A stretch of DNA of 64,000 nt, taken from the NCBI RefSeq assembly GCF_039533685.1, contig NZ_BAAATZ010000006.1, positions 558,001 through 622,000 of the forward strand, read 5' to 3'. The notes beneath the pieces are model-generated. The model made no database searches and was not told the origin of the DNA. It saw only the letters and a program-made list of their open reading frames with translations. Position numbers and translations under genes: made by a program. Positions 45,970 to 57,644 of the stretch are shown here, piece after piece (positions within the stretch are counted from its first letter, which is position 1; each line of letters opens with the position of its first letter). The stretch comes from Actinocorallia aurantiaca (GTDB lineage: Bacteria > Actinomycetota > Actinomycetes > Streptosporangiales > Streptosporangiaceae).

Positions 45970-46401
45970 GTGCACGTCACCGCCCGCGTCGAGTACGCGC
46001 TCCGCGCGCTGCTGGCCCTCGCCGTCGTCGAACCGTCCGCCCTCACCGCCAACGCGCTCGCCGATTCCCACGGCCTTCCCCTGACCTTCCTGCAGTCGAT
46101 CCTCGGCGACCTGCGCCGCGCCGACCTCGTCTACAACCAGCGGCTCCCCCATCCGGGCTACCGTCTGGCGCGGGCCGCCGAGGACCTCACCGTCGGCGAG
46201 GTGCTGCGGCTGGTCAGCGGAACCCGCGCGGAGGAGCGCGCCGAGCCGCCCGAGGGCGAGCCCTCCGCCCTCGTCGACGCCCTGCGCCAGGTGTGGCGGG
46301 CCGCCGACACCGCCCAGCACGAGGTGATCGACGCCGTCACCCTGGCCGACCTGCGCGACGGCCGCCTGCCGGCCCGGATCCAGGCCCTGCTGTCGCCCTG
46401 A
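45970..46401 (+). CDS. Rrf2-family transcriptional regulator without cysteines
   Basis: 143-aa Rrf2/BadM regulator: ARVEYALRALLALA, winged helix ALADSHGLPLTFLQSILGDLRRADLV, GYRLARAAEDLTVGEVL. It contains no Cys at all, so it cannot ligate the Fe-S cluster of IscR or NsrR; it is closer in this respect to CymR, which senses sulfur status through a protein partner. GTG at 45970 with GGGAG close upstream. Same direction as the ABC operon and within 100 bases of it, so it likely regulates that operon. TTTTCCTATT occurs in its leader. Confidence 0.88.
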   Translation: MHVTARVEYALRALLALAVVEPSALTANALADSHGLPLTFLQSILGDLRRADLVYNQRLPHPGYRLARAAEDLTVGEVLRLVSGTRAEERAEPPEGEPSALVDALRQVWRAADTAQHEVIDAVTLADLRDGRLPARIQALLSP

Positions 46402-46425
46402 GGCGCGCGGGCCTGTCCGGACCGG

Positions 46426-48810
46426 TCAGCGCGACAGGAAGGGCACCTGGAAGGGCGTCGCCTGGAAGGGCAGTTCGGGCAGGAACGGGCCGTCCTCGTG
46501 CGGCGGAGGCTCCTCCTCGTGGGGCTCGGGGCCCTTGGAGACGGTGAGGACGACGGTGGTGTCAAAGTCGCCGGGGTCGATGCTCGCGCCGGGCGCCGGG
46601 TCGGTCGAGGCGACGGTGCCCTCGGGGTACTCGGAGTGCTTCTCGGACGAGGCGATCCGGTAATCCATGCCCATCGCCCGGAGCTTGTCGGCCGCGGCCT
46701 CCGGCTTCAGGCCGCGAAGGTCGGGCATGCGCACCCGGTCCTCGCCCGAACCCTTGCGGAAGAACTCCGACGGCGGCCTGCGGAAACCGGTGGCCTTCAC
46801 GCCCCGCAGCGCCTCGGCCATGGTGTCCTGCCAGATCGGCCCCGGAATGCTCGCCCCGTAGACCGGGCCGCCGCAGTGCGTCGGCAGGCACACGTTCGTC
46901 ATCGGGTTGCTGTAGCCGCCGCGCGGGTCGCCGACCCAGACGGCCGAGGCCAGCTCCGGGGTGTACCCGGCGAACCAGGCCGCGGAGTAGTTGTCCACCG
47001 TGCCGGTCTTGCCCGCCGCGGGACGGCCCAGACCCAGCCCCCGCGCCGTGCCCTTGGTCAGGACGCCGCTCATCACGTGGTTCACCGCGTCGGCGACGCC
47101 CTTGTCGATGACCTGCTCGCAGTTCGCCGACGGGACCTTGATCTTCTTGCCGTCGCTGCGGTCGATCCGCTTGATGGCGATCGGCTCGCAGTACTTGCCG
47201 CGCGCCCCGAACGCCGCGTAGGCGGCGGCGACCCGCAGCGGGGAGACGTCGTTGAAGCCCAGGGTGAAGGAGGCGAACTCCTGCAGCGGCTTGCCGTCGG
47301 CCCGGCGGATGCCGAGCTTCTTGGCCATCTTCACCGTGTCGCACAGGCCCACCTCCTTCTCCAGCTTGAGGAAGAAGGTGTTGACCGAGTGCCAGGTGCC
47401 CGTCAGCAGGCTGAAGCTGCGTCCGCCCTCGCCGTCCGAGGAGTTGCGCAGCTCGGTGGTGTCGCTGACGTTCTTGCCCTTGCAGTCGCGGAACCCGGTG
47501 GGCGCGTACGCGACCGGCGCGGTGATGCGCTCGCCGATCGGCATGCCCTCGTCGAACGCGGCGGCCAGCGTGAACGCCTTGAAGGTCGAGCCGGCCGCCA
47601 TGCCGACGCTGGTGCCGTGGGAGGCGTCCGCCGCGAAGTTGATCCAGGTCTTGCCGGGCTCCTCGTCGGGCCCCAGCTCCCGGCCCACGTCCATGCCCTT
47701 GATCTCACCGGTGCCCGGTTCGACGAGGACCTGGGCCGCGGCCTTCTTCTCCTTGTTCCTGGCCGGGACGTGCCGCAGCAGCGCCTTGCGCGCGGCGTTC
47801 TGCGTCTTCCAGTCCATCGTGGTGCGGATCTTCAGACCGCCCGCCCACAGCAGCCGCTCCCGCTCCCCCTTCGTCTTGCCGAAGATCGGGTTGTTGAGGA
47901 TCTCCCGCTGCACGTAGTCGCAGAAGAACGGGGCCTTGCTCTCGGTGCAGCCGTTCTTGGTCTCGGTGAGCTTGAGGACGAGCGGCTTGGCCTTCTCCTT
48001 CGCGGCCTCCTCCCGGCTGATCCAGCCGAGCTCCGCCATCCGGTCCAGGACGACGTCCCGCCGGTTGCGGGCGCCCTCGCCGTTCAGCCGCGCGTTGTAG
48101 AAGTTGCCGTTCTTGAGGATGCCCGCCAGCGTCGCCGCCTGGTTGAGGTTCAGCTTGGAGGCGGAGACCGAGAAGTACCTGCGGGCCGCGGCCTCGACCC
48201 CGTACGCGTGGTCTCCGAAGAAGGCGATGTTCAGGTACTTCTCCAGGATCTCGTCCTTGGGGTACCTGCGCTCGACGGCGATGGCGTACCGCAGCTCGCG
48301 GAGCTTGCGGCCCTTGGTGATCTCCACCGCCTGCTGCTTCTCCGCCTCGCTCTCGGCGTTCATGTACAGCAGGTTCTTCACGTACTGCTGGGTGATGCCC
48401 GAACCGCCCTGCGCGCCTTCGCCCGAGTTGTTCAGGTTCGACATGAGGGCGCGCACCGTGCCCCGGGTGTCGAGCGCGCCGTGCTCGTAGAACCTGGAGT
48501 CCTCGATGGCGAGCACCGCCTGCTTCACGGCCGGCGAGATCTCGTCGAGCGGCACTTCCACCCGGTTCTGCCGGAAGAACGTGGCGATGAGCGAACCGTC
48601 CGCGGCGAGGATCTGCGAACGCTGGGGGGCCTTCAGCTCGTCCAGGTCCGCCGGCTCGCTGAGCAGCCAGTCCGCCGAGTCCCGGGCGCCGACTCCCGCC
48701 GTCCAGGCGAGCGGCACCAGCAGCAGCCCGGCCAGGAGCCCGGCCATCATGCTGTATCCCGCGAGCCGCCGTACCGCACCGGCTCTGCCGATACCCCCGT
48801 CCGCTTCCAT
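46426..48810 (-). CDS. Class A penicillin-binding protein with PASTA domain
   Basis: About 794-aa bifunctional peptidoglycan synthase: short cytoplasmic tail, membrane helix (MMAGLLAGLLLVPLAWTAGV), glycosyltransferase domain with EDSRFYEHGALD and GGSGITQQYVKN, then transpeptidase domain with SxxK AGSTFKAFT, SVN and KTGTVDNYSAAW. One PASTA-like domain (MPDLRGLKPEAAADKLRAMG) and an acidic, proline-rich tail end it. Start uncertain: ATG 48810 fits a leaderless transcript from a TATGGT -10; ATG 48876 would follow mazG by 7 bases. Expected target of beta-lactams. Confidence 0.92.
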   Translation of the reverse strand: MEADGGIGRAGAVRRLAGYSMMAGLLAGLLLVPLAWTAGVGARDSADWLLSEPADLDELKAPQRSQILAADGSLIATFFRQNRVEVPLDEISPAVKQAVLAIEDSRFYEHGALDTRGTVRALMSNLNNSGEGAQGGSGITQQYVKNLLYMNAESEAEKQQAVEITKGRKLRELRYAIAVERRYPKDEILEKYLNIAFFGDHAYGVEAAARRYFSVSASKLNLNQAATLAGILKNGNFYNARLNGEGARNRRDVVLDRMAELGWISREEAAKEKAKPLVLKLTETKNGCTESKAPFFCDYVQREILNNPIFGKTKGERERLLWAGGLKIRTTMDWKTQNAARKALLRHVPARNKEKKAAAQVLVEPGTGEIKGMDVGRELGPDEEPGKTWINFAADASHGTSVGMAAGSTFKAFTLAAAFDEGMPIGERITAPVAYAPTGFRDCKGKNVSDTTELRNSSDGEGGRSFSLLTGTWHSVNTFFLKLEKEVGLCDTVKMAKKLGIRRADGKPLQEFASFTLGFNDVSPLRVAAAYAAFGARGKYCEPIAIKRIDRSDGKKIKVPSANCEQVIDKGVADAVNHVMSGVLTKGTARGLGLGRPAAGKTGTVDNYSAAWFAGYTPELASAVWVGDPRGGYSNPMTNVCLPTHCGGPVYGASIPGPIWQDTMAEALRGVKATGFRRPPSEFFRKGSGEDRVRMPDLRGLKPEAAADKLRAMGMDYRIASSEKHSEYPEGTVASTDPAPGASIDPGDFDTTVVLTVSKGPEPHEEEPPPHEDGPFLPELPFQATPFQVPFLSR

Positions 48811-48826
48811 GCGGCACACCATAGAC

Positions 48827-48840
48827 CGGACAGATGTCCG
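48827..48840 (-). promoter_or_regulatory. Inverted repeat in the PBP promoter region
   Basis: CGGACA (48827-48832) and TGTCCG (48835-48840) are exact complements 2 bases apart. On the minus strand they lie just before TATGGT, seven bases upstream of ATG 48810, so the repeat would fall in the promoter spacer. Candidate operator; regulator unknown. Confidence 0.4.
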
Positions 48841-48883
48841 ATAACCAGCAGGGCCCCGGGGGCGGGCTTCGCTCATACCAGGG

Positions 48884-49789
48884 TCATCCCCGGCTCTCGC
48901 GCTCCCATTCCTCTACCTTCGCCCGGAAGCGAGCGGACCACGCGCGCAGTTCGCGTTCGGCGTCCTCGGCGGGACCGGCCCGGTCGGCGTAGTCGGCGAA
49001 CAGCTCCTCGGGCACCCCGCCCTTGCGTGCCCGGCGAACGAGCTGGGCCGCCTCCAGCAGCGCGGGCTGGGAGAAGGGCACGCCTTCCAGCAGACCGCGT
49101 TCGCCCTTCTCCTCTTTCTTGATGGCATCCCAGTTCACCTCGACCTCGGCGGCGCCGGAGACGTCCACCTCGGCGAACACGTGGGGGTGGCGCCGGACGA
49201 GCTTGTCGACGATGCCCTCGGCGACGTCGTCGATGGTGAAGCCGTCCTCGCCGCGCTCGGCGGCGACCACGGAGTGGAAGGCGATCTGCATGAGCACGTC
49301 GCCCAGTTCCTCCCGCAGGGACGTGAAGTCACCCGAGGCGACCGCGTCGGCCGTCTCGTACGTCTCCTCGACCAGGTACGGGATGAGCGACTGGTGGGTC
49401 TGCTTGCGGTCCCACGGGCAGTCGCGGCGCAGCCGCTCCATCACCGAGACCACGTCCAGCAGCCGGGCGCCGGGCAGGTCGTAGGAGCCGTGCACGATCT
49501 CGACGTCCAGCGGGTCCCCGACGACCAGTTCGCCGACCCGCTCGGCGAAGGCCGCGTCGCCGTCCGGGGCGGCCAGCCACACCACGTCGCCCCGCCGCGC
49601 GGCGTCCACCACCGGGCGTGCGTCCGGCTCCACCACCTCGGCCGCGACCCCCGCCTCCCGCAGGAACGGCAGCTGGGGGTGGTCGGCGGCCGCGGTGAGG
49701 ACCCTGGAGTCCTGGAGCGCGCGCCACGCCCTCCAGGTGAGCAGGCCGGGCGCGACCCGGTGGGTGGTGCTCAGCAGGATCAGGCTCAT
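48884..49789 (-). CDS. mazG: Nucleoside triphosphate pyrophosphohydrolase MazG
   Basis: 301 aa. The C-terminal MazG domain begins LLDVVSVMERLRRDCPWDRKQTHQSLIPYL and has the metal-binding EExxE / ExxD arrangement in VEETYETADA and REELGDVLMQ. It hydrolyses damaged or non-canonical NTPs to monophosphates. The N-terminal 110 residues are a diverged domain also seen in mycobacterial MazG (Rv1021). Its ATG overlaps the stop of the upstream lipoprotein gene (ATGA). Confidence 0.93.
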   Translation of the reverse strand: MSLILLSTTHRVAPGLLTWRAWRALQDSRVLTAAADHPQLPFLREAGVAAEVVEPDARPVVDAARRGDVVWLAAPDGDAAFAERVGELVVGDPLDVEIVHGSYDLPGARLLDVVSVMERLRRDCPWDRKQTHQSLIPYLVEETYETADAVASGDFTSLREELGDVLMQIAFHSVVAAERGEDGFTIDDVAEGIVDKLVRRHPHVFAEVDVSGAAEVEVNWDAIKKEEKGERGLLEGVPFSQPALLEAAQLVRRARKGGVPEELFADYADRAGPAEDAERELRAWSARFRAKVEEWERESRG

Positions 49790-50388
49790 GCCGCCCCGCT
49801 CTCCCTGCGGGACAGGGTGGTCACCGGAGCCTGCAGCAGGCCCTCGTCGTAGCCGGAGCCGTACCGCGGGTTGACCTTGATCCGCATGGTCCGGGCGGTC
49901 TGCTGCAGCGCCTGGTGCACCTGCTCGTTCGCGGCCGCGTCCGAGCCCGCGCCGGTCGAGAGCCTGTTGTTGATGACGATCATCCGCGCGAACTCGCGGC
50001 GGTGGCTCGGCGGGACGCCGTAGGACATCGTGAAGAGGTCGAAGAACTCCGCGCCGCCCTCGCGCGCGACCTGGCCCATGAGCTCGTCCACCTGCGCGGA
50101 GGTGACAACGATGCCGCGGTCGTCGGCGGCCTTCTCACTGACCCGCATCGAGATCAGCCGGCTGAGCACGCTGCGCGGCGTCGACTCGGGGTCGGCCAGG
50201 GTCAGCTGCTGCGCCGGGAGCGGGTTCTCCTTGTAGGAGTCCCTCCACTCGTTGACGGCGCCGCTCAGCTCCGCCTCGCTGATCCGGGGCGTGTCGCCGA
50301 AGGTCGCGGCGGCGCCCATGCGCGTCTGGTCTCCGCAGGCCGTCACGCCGAGAGCGAGCGCCGCGACGACGAGGATCTTTCGTATCAC
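49786..50388 (-). CDS. SurA-N-like lipoprotein between mfd and mazG
   Basis: 200-aa lipoprotein (lipobox ALGVTAC) with a helical body reminiscent of SurA N-terminal domains: RISEAELSGAVNEWRDSY, SVLSRLISMRVSEKAADDRGI, EFARMIVINNRLS. No prolyl isomerase domain, so probably a chaperone-like or scaffold lipoprotein. GTG at 50388 (AAGGT six bases upstream) is preferred to GTG 50394. It overlaps mazG by 4 bases and follows mfd, a conserved actinobacterial arrangement. Function unknown. Confidence 0.8.
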   Translation of the reverse strand: MIRKILVVAALALGVTACGDQTRMGAAATFGDTPRISEAELSGAVNEWRDSYKENPLPAQQLTLADPESTPRSVLSRLISMRVSEKAADDRGIVVTSAQVDELMGQVAREGGAEFFDLFTMSYGVPPSHRREFARMIVINNRLSTGAGSDAAANEQVHQALQQTARTMRIKVNPRYGSGYDEGLLQAPVTTLSRRESGAA

Positions 50389-50440
50389 CCGCACACCTTA
50401 CTGACCGACCGGCCCGAGAGACGACATGGAGAAAAGCGGT

Positions 50441-53932
<3,492 letters not shown>

Positions 53933-54110
53933 CGACCTTGTGGCAGGCGGAGGCCGCGCGCGTCCGCGCAGCCCGAAGCACCCGGAGCGAAGGCTTCCGG
54001 GATCGGCCTCCAGCCTACGCGTTCCGGCCTACCTGCTGCCGGATCAAGAATTCCTCCAAGAAAGAGCAAATACGGGACGCACGCGCCTTCTTTTACTACG
54101 CTGCGGAATC

Positions 54111-54815
54111 ATGACCGAGCTTTCTGTAAGGGACCGCGCGGTCGCGGAGGACGACCTCTTCGCCGAGCGGGTCAGACTGCACACCCACGACAAGGGGCTG
54201 CGCAAGGTCCACATCCTCGAGGCCGGGTGCGGCCGGGGGTCCGGCCTGGCGCTCCCCTCCGACCTCGACCGGCACGTGACGGGGATCGACCTCGACACCC
54301 CGGCGCTGCGGGCGCGCACCTCGGCCCGGGAGGATCTGGACACCTTCCATCTGGGCGACCTGCGCAACGCCCCGCTGCCCCCGCGCGCCTACGACGTGGT
54401 GCACGCCGACTCGCTGATCGAGCGCATCACCCACGCCGAACTGGTGCTGGACCGGATGATCGCCGCCCTCAAGCCCGGCGGGCTGCTGCTGGTGCGCTTC
54501 ACCGACCGCGACAGCGCCTACGGGCTGATCCGCCGCGCGCTTCCGCGGCGCCTGCGCCGCCTGCTCGGCGACGACGTCGGCGACACCCATCCGAGCGTCT
54601 ACGAGCCGATCACCTCTCTGGAGGGCATGCGCAACTGGTGCCTGCAGCGCGGCCTGGTCATCGCCGAGGCGCACACCGAGACCCGGGGCGGCGGCAGCGT
54701 CGTCGCCCTCGCCCGCGCGCTGGCCACGCTGACCGGCGGCCGCCTCACCGCCGACCACAGCGAACTCGTCCTCGTCATCCGCAAGCCCGAGAGCCGTTTC
54801 GCCCGCATCATCTGA
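54111..54815 (+). CDS. Class I SAM-dependent methyltransferase
   Basis: 234-aa methyltransferase: SAM loop HILEAGCGRGSG near residue 33, acidic ribose-binding residue in VTGIDLDTPAL, YDVVHADSLIERI, ALKPGGLLLVRF. No partner gene reveals the substrate. ATG at 54111 with weak GCGGAA upstream; the long open frame before it overlaps mfd and is not coding. 64 bases upstream of the Sat-like/CysC gene, same direction. Confidence 0.82.
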   Translation: MTELSVRDRAVAEDDLFAERVRLHTHDKGLRKVHILEAGCGRGSGLALPSDLDRHVTGIDLDTPALRARTSAREDLDTFHLGDLRNAPLPPRAYDVVHADSLIERITHAELVLDRMIAALKPGGLLLVRFTDRDSAYGLIRRALPRRLRRLLGDDVGDTHPSVYEPITSLEGMRNWCLQRGLVIAEAHTETRGGGSVVALARALATLTGGRLTADHSELVLVIRKPESRFARII

Positions 54816-54879
54816 CCCCGGAGCCTGATGTGACCACCGGGACACCCCGTGGCGTCGCGGCGGGCGGTACCGTGGCCCG

Positions 54880-56427
54880 GTGAGCGCTGGACTGCCCGAA
54901 GAACTCCACGACCTGAAGTCCTGGACCCCCGACCCGACGGAACTCGCCGATCTGGAACTGCTGCTGGCGGGCGCCTTCCGCCCGCTGGCCGGGTTCCTCG
55001 GCTCGCTGGACACCGCCGCCGTGGTGGCCGGCGGCAGGCTCGCCGACGGCACGCCGTGGCCGTCGCCGGTCCTGCTGGCCGCGCCCGAAGGGCTGGCCGG
55101 TGAGCGGCGGCTGATCCTCTCCGACCCCGAGGGGGTGCCGCTGGCGGTCCTGGAGGTCGACGAGGCCTGGCGGGACCCGAGCCTGCCCGAGGGCCGGGTG
55201 CGGCTCGCCGGCCCGCTGACCCAGCTGCGCCGGCCCGCCTACGGCGCCTTCCACGGGCTGAGGCGCACCCCCGCCGAGCTGGAGATCGCCCCCGGCAGGG
55301 AGGGGCGGCTGCTGGCCGTGGCCACCCGCGAGCCGCTGCACCGCAAGCAGCTCGGCCAGGTGCGGCAGGCCGCGGAGAAGCTCGGCGCCCCGGTGCTGGT
55401 GCTGGCCCTGCTGTCGGGCTCACACGAGCAGGAGCTCGTCCGGGCCCTGCTGGCGGTGCGCAAGGACCTGCCCGACGGCTCCCAGATCGTCCCGGTGAAC
55501 CTCGCGACCAGGACGGGCGGCCGCGAGTCCGAGCTGCGGGCCCACGTGGCCGCCGCCTACGGGGCCACGCACCTTCTCGCGGTCCAGGAGGACCGCAGCG
55601 AAGCGGGGATCCTCCGGGCCGCCTCGGGGGCCCGGGGGTCGTCCTCCGGATTCACACCGGTTCCGCTGGACGGTGACGTGCCGCTGTCGGTCGTCGTCCC
55701 CGAGCCGTGGGCCTACGACGCGGACGTGGAGGTCTGGCGGCCGGTCGCCCGGATCGAGGCCGGCCACGCGCGGGCCGAGCTGTCCCCCGAGGAGCTCGGC
55801 GAGCTGCTCGACCAGGGCGCGCCGATCCCCGAGTGGTTCACCCCGCCCGCGGTCGCCGTCGAGCTGCGCCGGGCGCGCCCGCCGCGGCACGAGCGGGGGG
55901 TCACGGTCTTCTTCACCGGCCTGTCGGGCTCCGGCAAGTCCACCGTGGCGCGCGGCCTGGCCGACGCCCTGGTGGAGAACGGCGGGCGCACGGTCTCGCT
56001 GCTGGACGGCGACGTGGTCCGCCAGATGCTCTCCTCGGGCCTGACGTTCTCCAAGGCCGACCGGGACCTCAACATCCGCCGGATCGGCTTCGTGGCCTCC
56101 GAGATCACCCGCCACGGCGGGTTGGCGATCTGCGCCCCTATCGCGCCCTACGCGGCGACCCGCGCCGAGGTCCGCCGCATGGTCGAGACCGTCGGCGACT
56201 TCGTCCTGGTGCACGTCGCCACCCCGCTGGAGGAGTGCGAGCGCCGCGACCGCAAGGGCCTGTACGCCAAGGCCAGGGCCGGACTGATCCCCGAATTCAC
56301 CGGCATCTCCGACCCGTACGAGACCCCGGCCGACGCCGATCTCGTGCTGGACACCACCGGCCTGTCCACCGAGGAGGCCGTGGGCTCGGTGCTCAAGCTC
56401 CTGACAGCCGGCGGTTGGGTCAGGTAA
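54880..56427 (+). CDS. cysC: APS kinase fused to degenerate ATP-sulfurylase-like domain
   Basis: 515 aa. Residues 1-320 have the ATP sulfurylase layout (PUA-like part with AFRPLAGFLGSL, then REPLHRKQLGQ and AAYGATHLLAV). The active-site motifs are lost: QxRN reads ATRE, HxGH reads HRKQ, and where GRDHAG should follow GATHLLAV there is a 70-bp dispersed repeat read in frame (residues 234-257). Residues 338-515 are a complete CysC: FFTGLSGSGKSTVARGL, LLDGDVVRQ, FSKADRDLNIRRIGF, LYAKARAG. It should phosphorylate APS to PAPS. Sulfate activation itself is probably done by CysDN nearby. GTG at 54880. Confidence 0.88.
   Translation: MSAGLPEELHDLKSWTPDPTELADLELLLAGAFRPLAGFLGSLDTAAVVAGGRLADGTPWPSPVLLAAPEGLAGERRLILSDPEGVPLAVLEVDEAWRDPSLPEGRVRLAGPLTQLRRPAYGAFHGLRRTPAELEIAPGREGRLLAVATREPLHRKQLGQVRQAAEKLGAPVLVLALLSGSHEQELVRALLAVRKDLPDGSQIVPVNLATRTGGRESELRAHVAAAYGATHLLAVQEDRSEAGILRAASGARGSSSGFTPVPLDGDVPLSVVVPEPWAYDADVEVWRPVARIEAGHARAELSPEELGELLDQGAPIPEWFTPPAVAVELRRARPPRHERGVTVFFTGLSGSGKSTVARGLADALVENGGRTVSLLDGDVVRQMLSSGLTFSKADRDLNIRRIGFVASEITRHGGLAICAPIAPYAATRAEVRRMVETVGDFVLVHVATPLEECERRDRKGLYAKARAGLIPEFTGISDPYETPADADLVLDTTGLSTEEAVGSVLKLLTAGGWVR
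55581..55650 (+). repeat. Covarying-hairpin repeat inside the Sat-like/CysC coding region
   Basis: Hairpin A: GGTCCAGGAGGA (55581-55592) pairs with TCCTCCGGGCC region (55610-55620), with one or two non-Watson-Crick positions, around the 17-nt loop CCGCAGCGAAGCGGGGA (55593-55609; one change from consensus). Hairpin B: CGGGGG (55625-55630) and CCTCCG (55643-55648). The reading frame is kept through the whole element. Confidence 0.85.
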
Positions 56428-56493
56428 ACGAAGGCGACGGCGGGCCTGTAAAGTGTGACGGAATATTTCCTAGTATTTCTGTGGGATATACCG

Positions 56494-57480
56494 ATGCACT
56501 TTGACGTATGGATGGCGATCGGGTCCTTTCTGGTGGCCATCGTCGTCGGGTTGACCGGTATGGGCGGCGGCGCGCTGATGACGCCGATGCTCATGACCTT
56601 CTTCGGCGTTCCCGCGATCACCGCGATCTCCAGCGACCTGGTGGCCTCGGCGGTGATGAAGCCGATCGGCAGCTTCGTGCACCTGCGGCGCGGGACGGTG
56701 AACCTGAAGCTGGTCGGCTGGCTGTGCGTCGGCTCGATCCCCTCCGCCTTCTGCGGCGTACTGATCGTCACCCGGCTGCTGCCCGACGGCGACACCACCC
56801 AGAACTTCCTCGAGAAGGCCATGGGCGTGGCGCTGCTCATCGCCGCGACCGGGCTCATCGTCCGGATGTACCAGGCCATCCGCGACAAGGCCCAGGCCCG
56901 GTCGGAGGAGGCTCGGGTCACCGCCGAGCCCGGCTCCCCCGCCTCCGAGGCGCCGCCCGAGCTGAAGGTCAAGCCCGTCCTGACCGTCCTCACCGGGGTC
57001 ATCGGCGGGTTGATCGTCGGCATCACCTCGGTGGGCTCCGGCTCGCTCATCATCGTGGCGCTGCTGGCGCTCTACCCGATGCTCAAGGCCAACCAGCTGG
57101 TGGGCACCGACCTGTTCCAGGCCGTGCCGCTGGTCATCGCCGCGGCGATCGGCCACATCCTCTTCGGCGACTTCCAGCTGTCGGTGACGGCGGCCCTGCT
57201 GGTCGGCTCCATCCCCGGCGTCTACATCGGCGCCCGCATCTCCTCCAGGGCGCCCGGGCAGCTCATCCGGCGCGCGCTGGCCGTGGTGCTGCTGGCCTCG
57301 GCGCTGAAGCTGTTCGGCGTCCCGACCGTCATCCTGGCCTGGACGCTGCTGGCCCTCATCATCGTCGCCGCGCTCAGCTGGGTGCTGCTGCGCCGCCGCG
57401 CCGAGGACGCCGGACCCGCCGAGACCGCCGGGCACGCCGGGCCCGCCGAGCCCGCCAAGAACATGGACACCAACGCCTGA
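56494..57480 (+). CDS. TauE/SafE-family sulfite/sulfonate-related permease
   Basis: 328-aa membrane protein with two homologous halves of about four helices each: AIVVGLTGMGGGALMTPMLMTFFGVP at the start and GLIVGITSVGSGSLIIVALL in the second half, the TauE/SafE signature. The family exports or imports sulfite, sulfoacetate or related anions; next to cysC and cysDN, sulfate or sulfite movement is likely. ATG at 56494; the reading from 56455 adds residues without a ribosome site. ATTTCCTAGT lies 22 bases upstream. A 12-bp hairpin terminator follows. Confidence 0.85.
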   Translation: MHFDVWMAIGSFLVAIVVGLTGMGGGALMTPMLMTFFGVPAITAISSDLVASAVMKPIGSFVHLRRGTVNLKLVGWLCVGSIPSAFCGVLIVTRLLPDGDTTQNFLEKAMGVALLIAATGLIVRMYQAIRDKAQARSEEARVTAEPGSPASEAPPELKVKPVLTVLTGVIGGLIVGITSVGSGSLIIVALLALYPMLKANQLVGTDLFQAVPLVIAAAIGHILFGDFQLSVTAALLVGSIPGVYIGARISSRAPGQLIRRALAVVLLASALKLFGVPTVILAWTLLALIIVAALSWVLLRRRAEDAGPAETAGHAGPAEPAKNMDTNA

Positions 57481-57522
57481 CGAACATCCCGCGACAAACG
57501 CACCTGTAATAAAACGCAACAG

Positions 57523-57550
57523 AACGGGCCTCCCCGAAGGGAGGCCCGTT
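57523..57550. terminator. Bidirectional terminator between permease and cysN
   Basis: AACGGGCCTCCC pairs perfectly (12 bp) with its complement around the CGAA tetraloop, between convergent genes. Confidence 0.88.
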
Positions 57551-57562
57551 CGTCGTTCCCGA

Positions 57563-57633
57563 CCGGTCGGACGACCGCAGCGAAGCGAGGATCGGCCGAC
57601 CGGCCCCCGGGGGGCCCGGGGACCGCCCCCCGG
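57563..57633 (+). repeat. Covarying-hairpin repeat next to a terminator
   Basis: Hairpin A: CCGGTCGG (57563-57570), A, CGA pair with TCG, G, CCGACCGG (57592-57603), one A/G mismatch, around the loop CCGCAGCGAAGCGAGGA (57575-57591). Hairpin B: CCGGGGGG (57607-57614) and CCCCCCGG (57626-57633). It ends 11 bases before the cysN stop. Confidence 0.9.
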
Positions 57634-57644
57634 AACAACACGGG

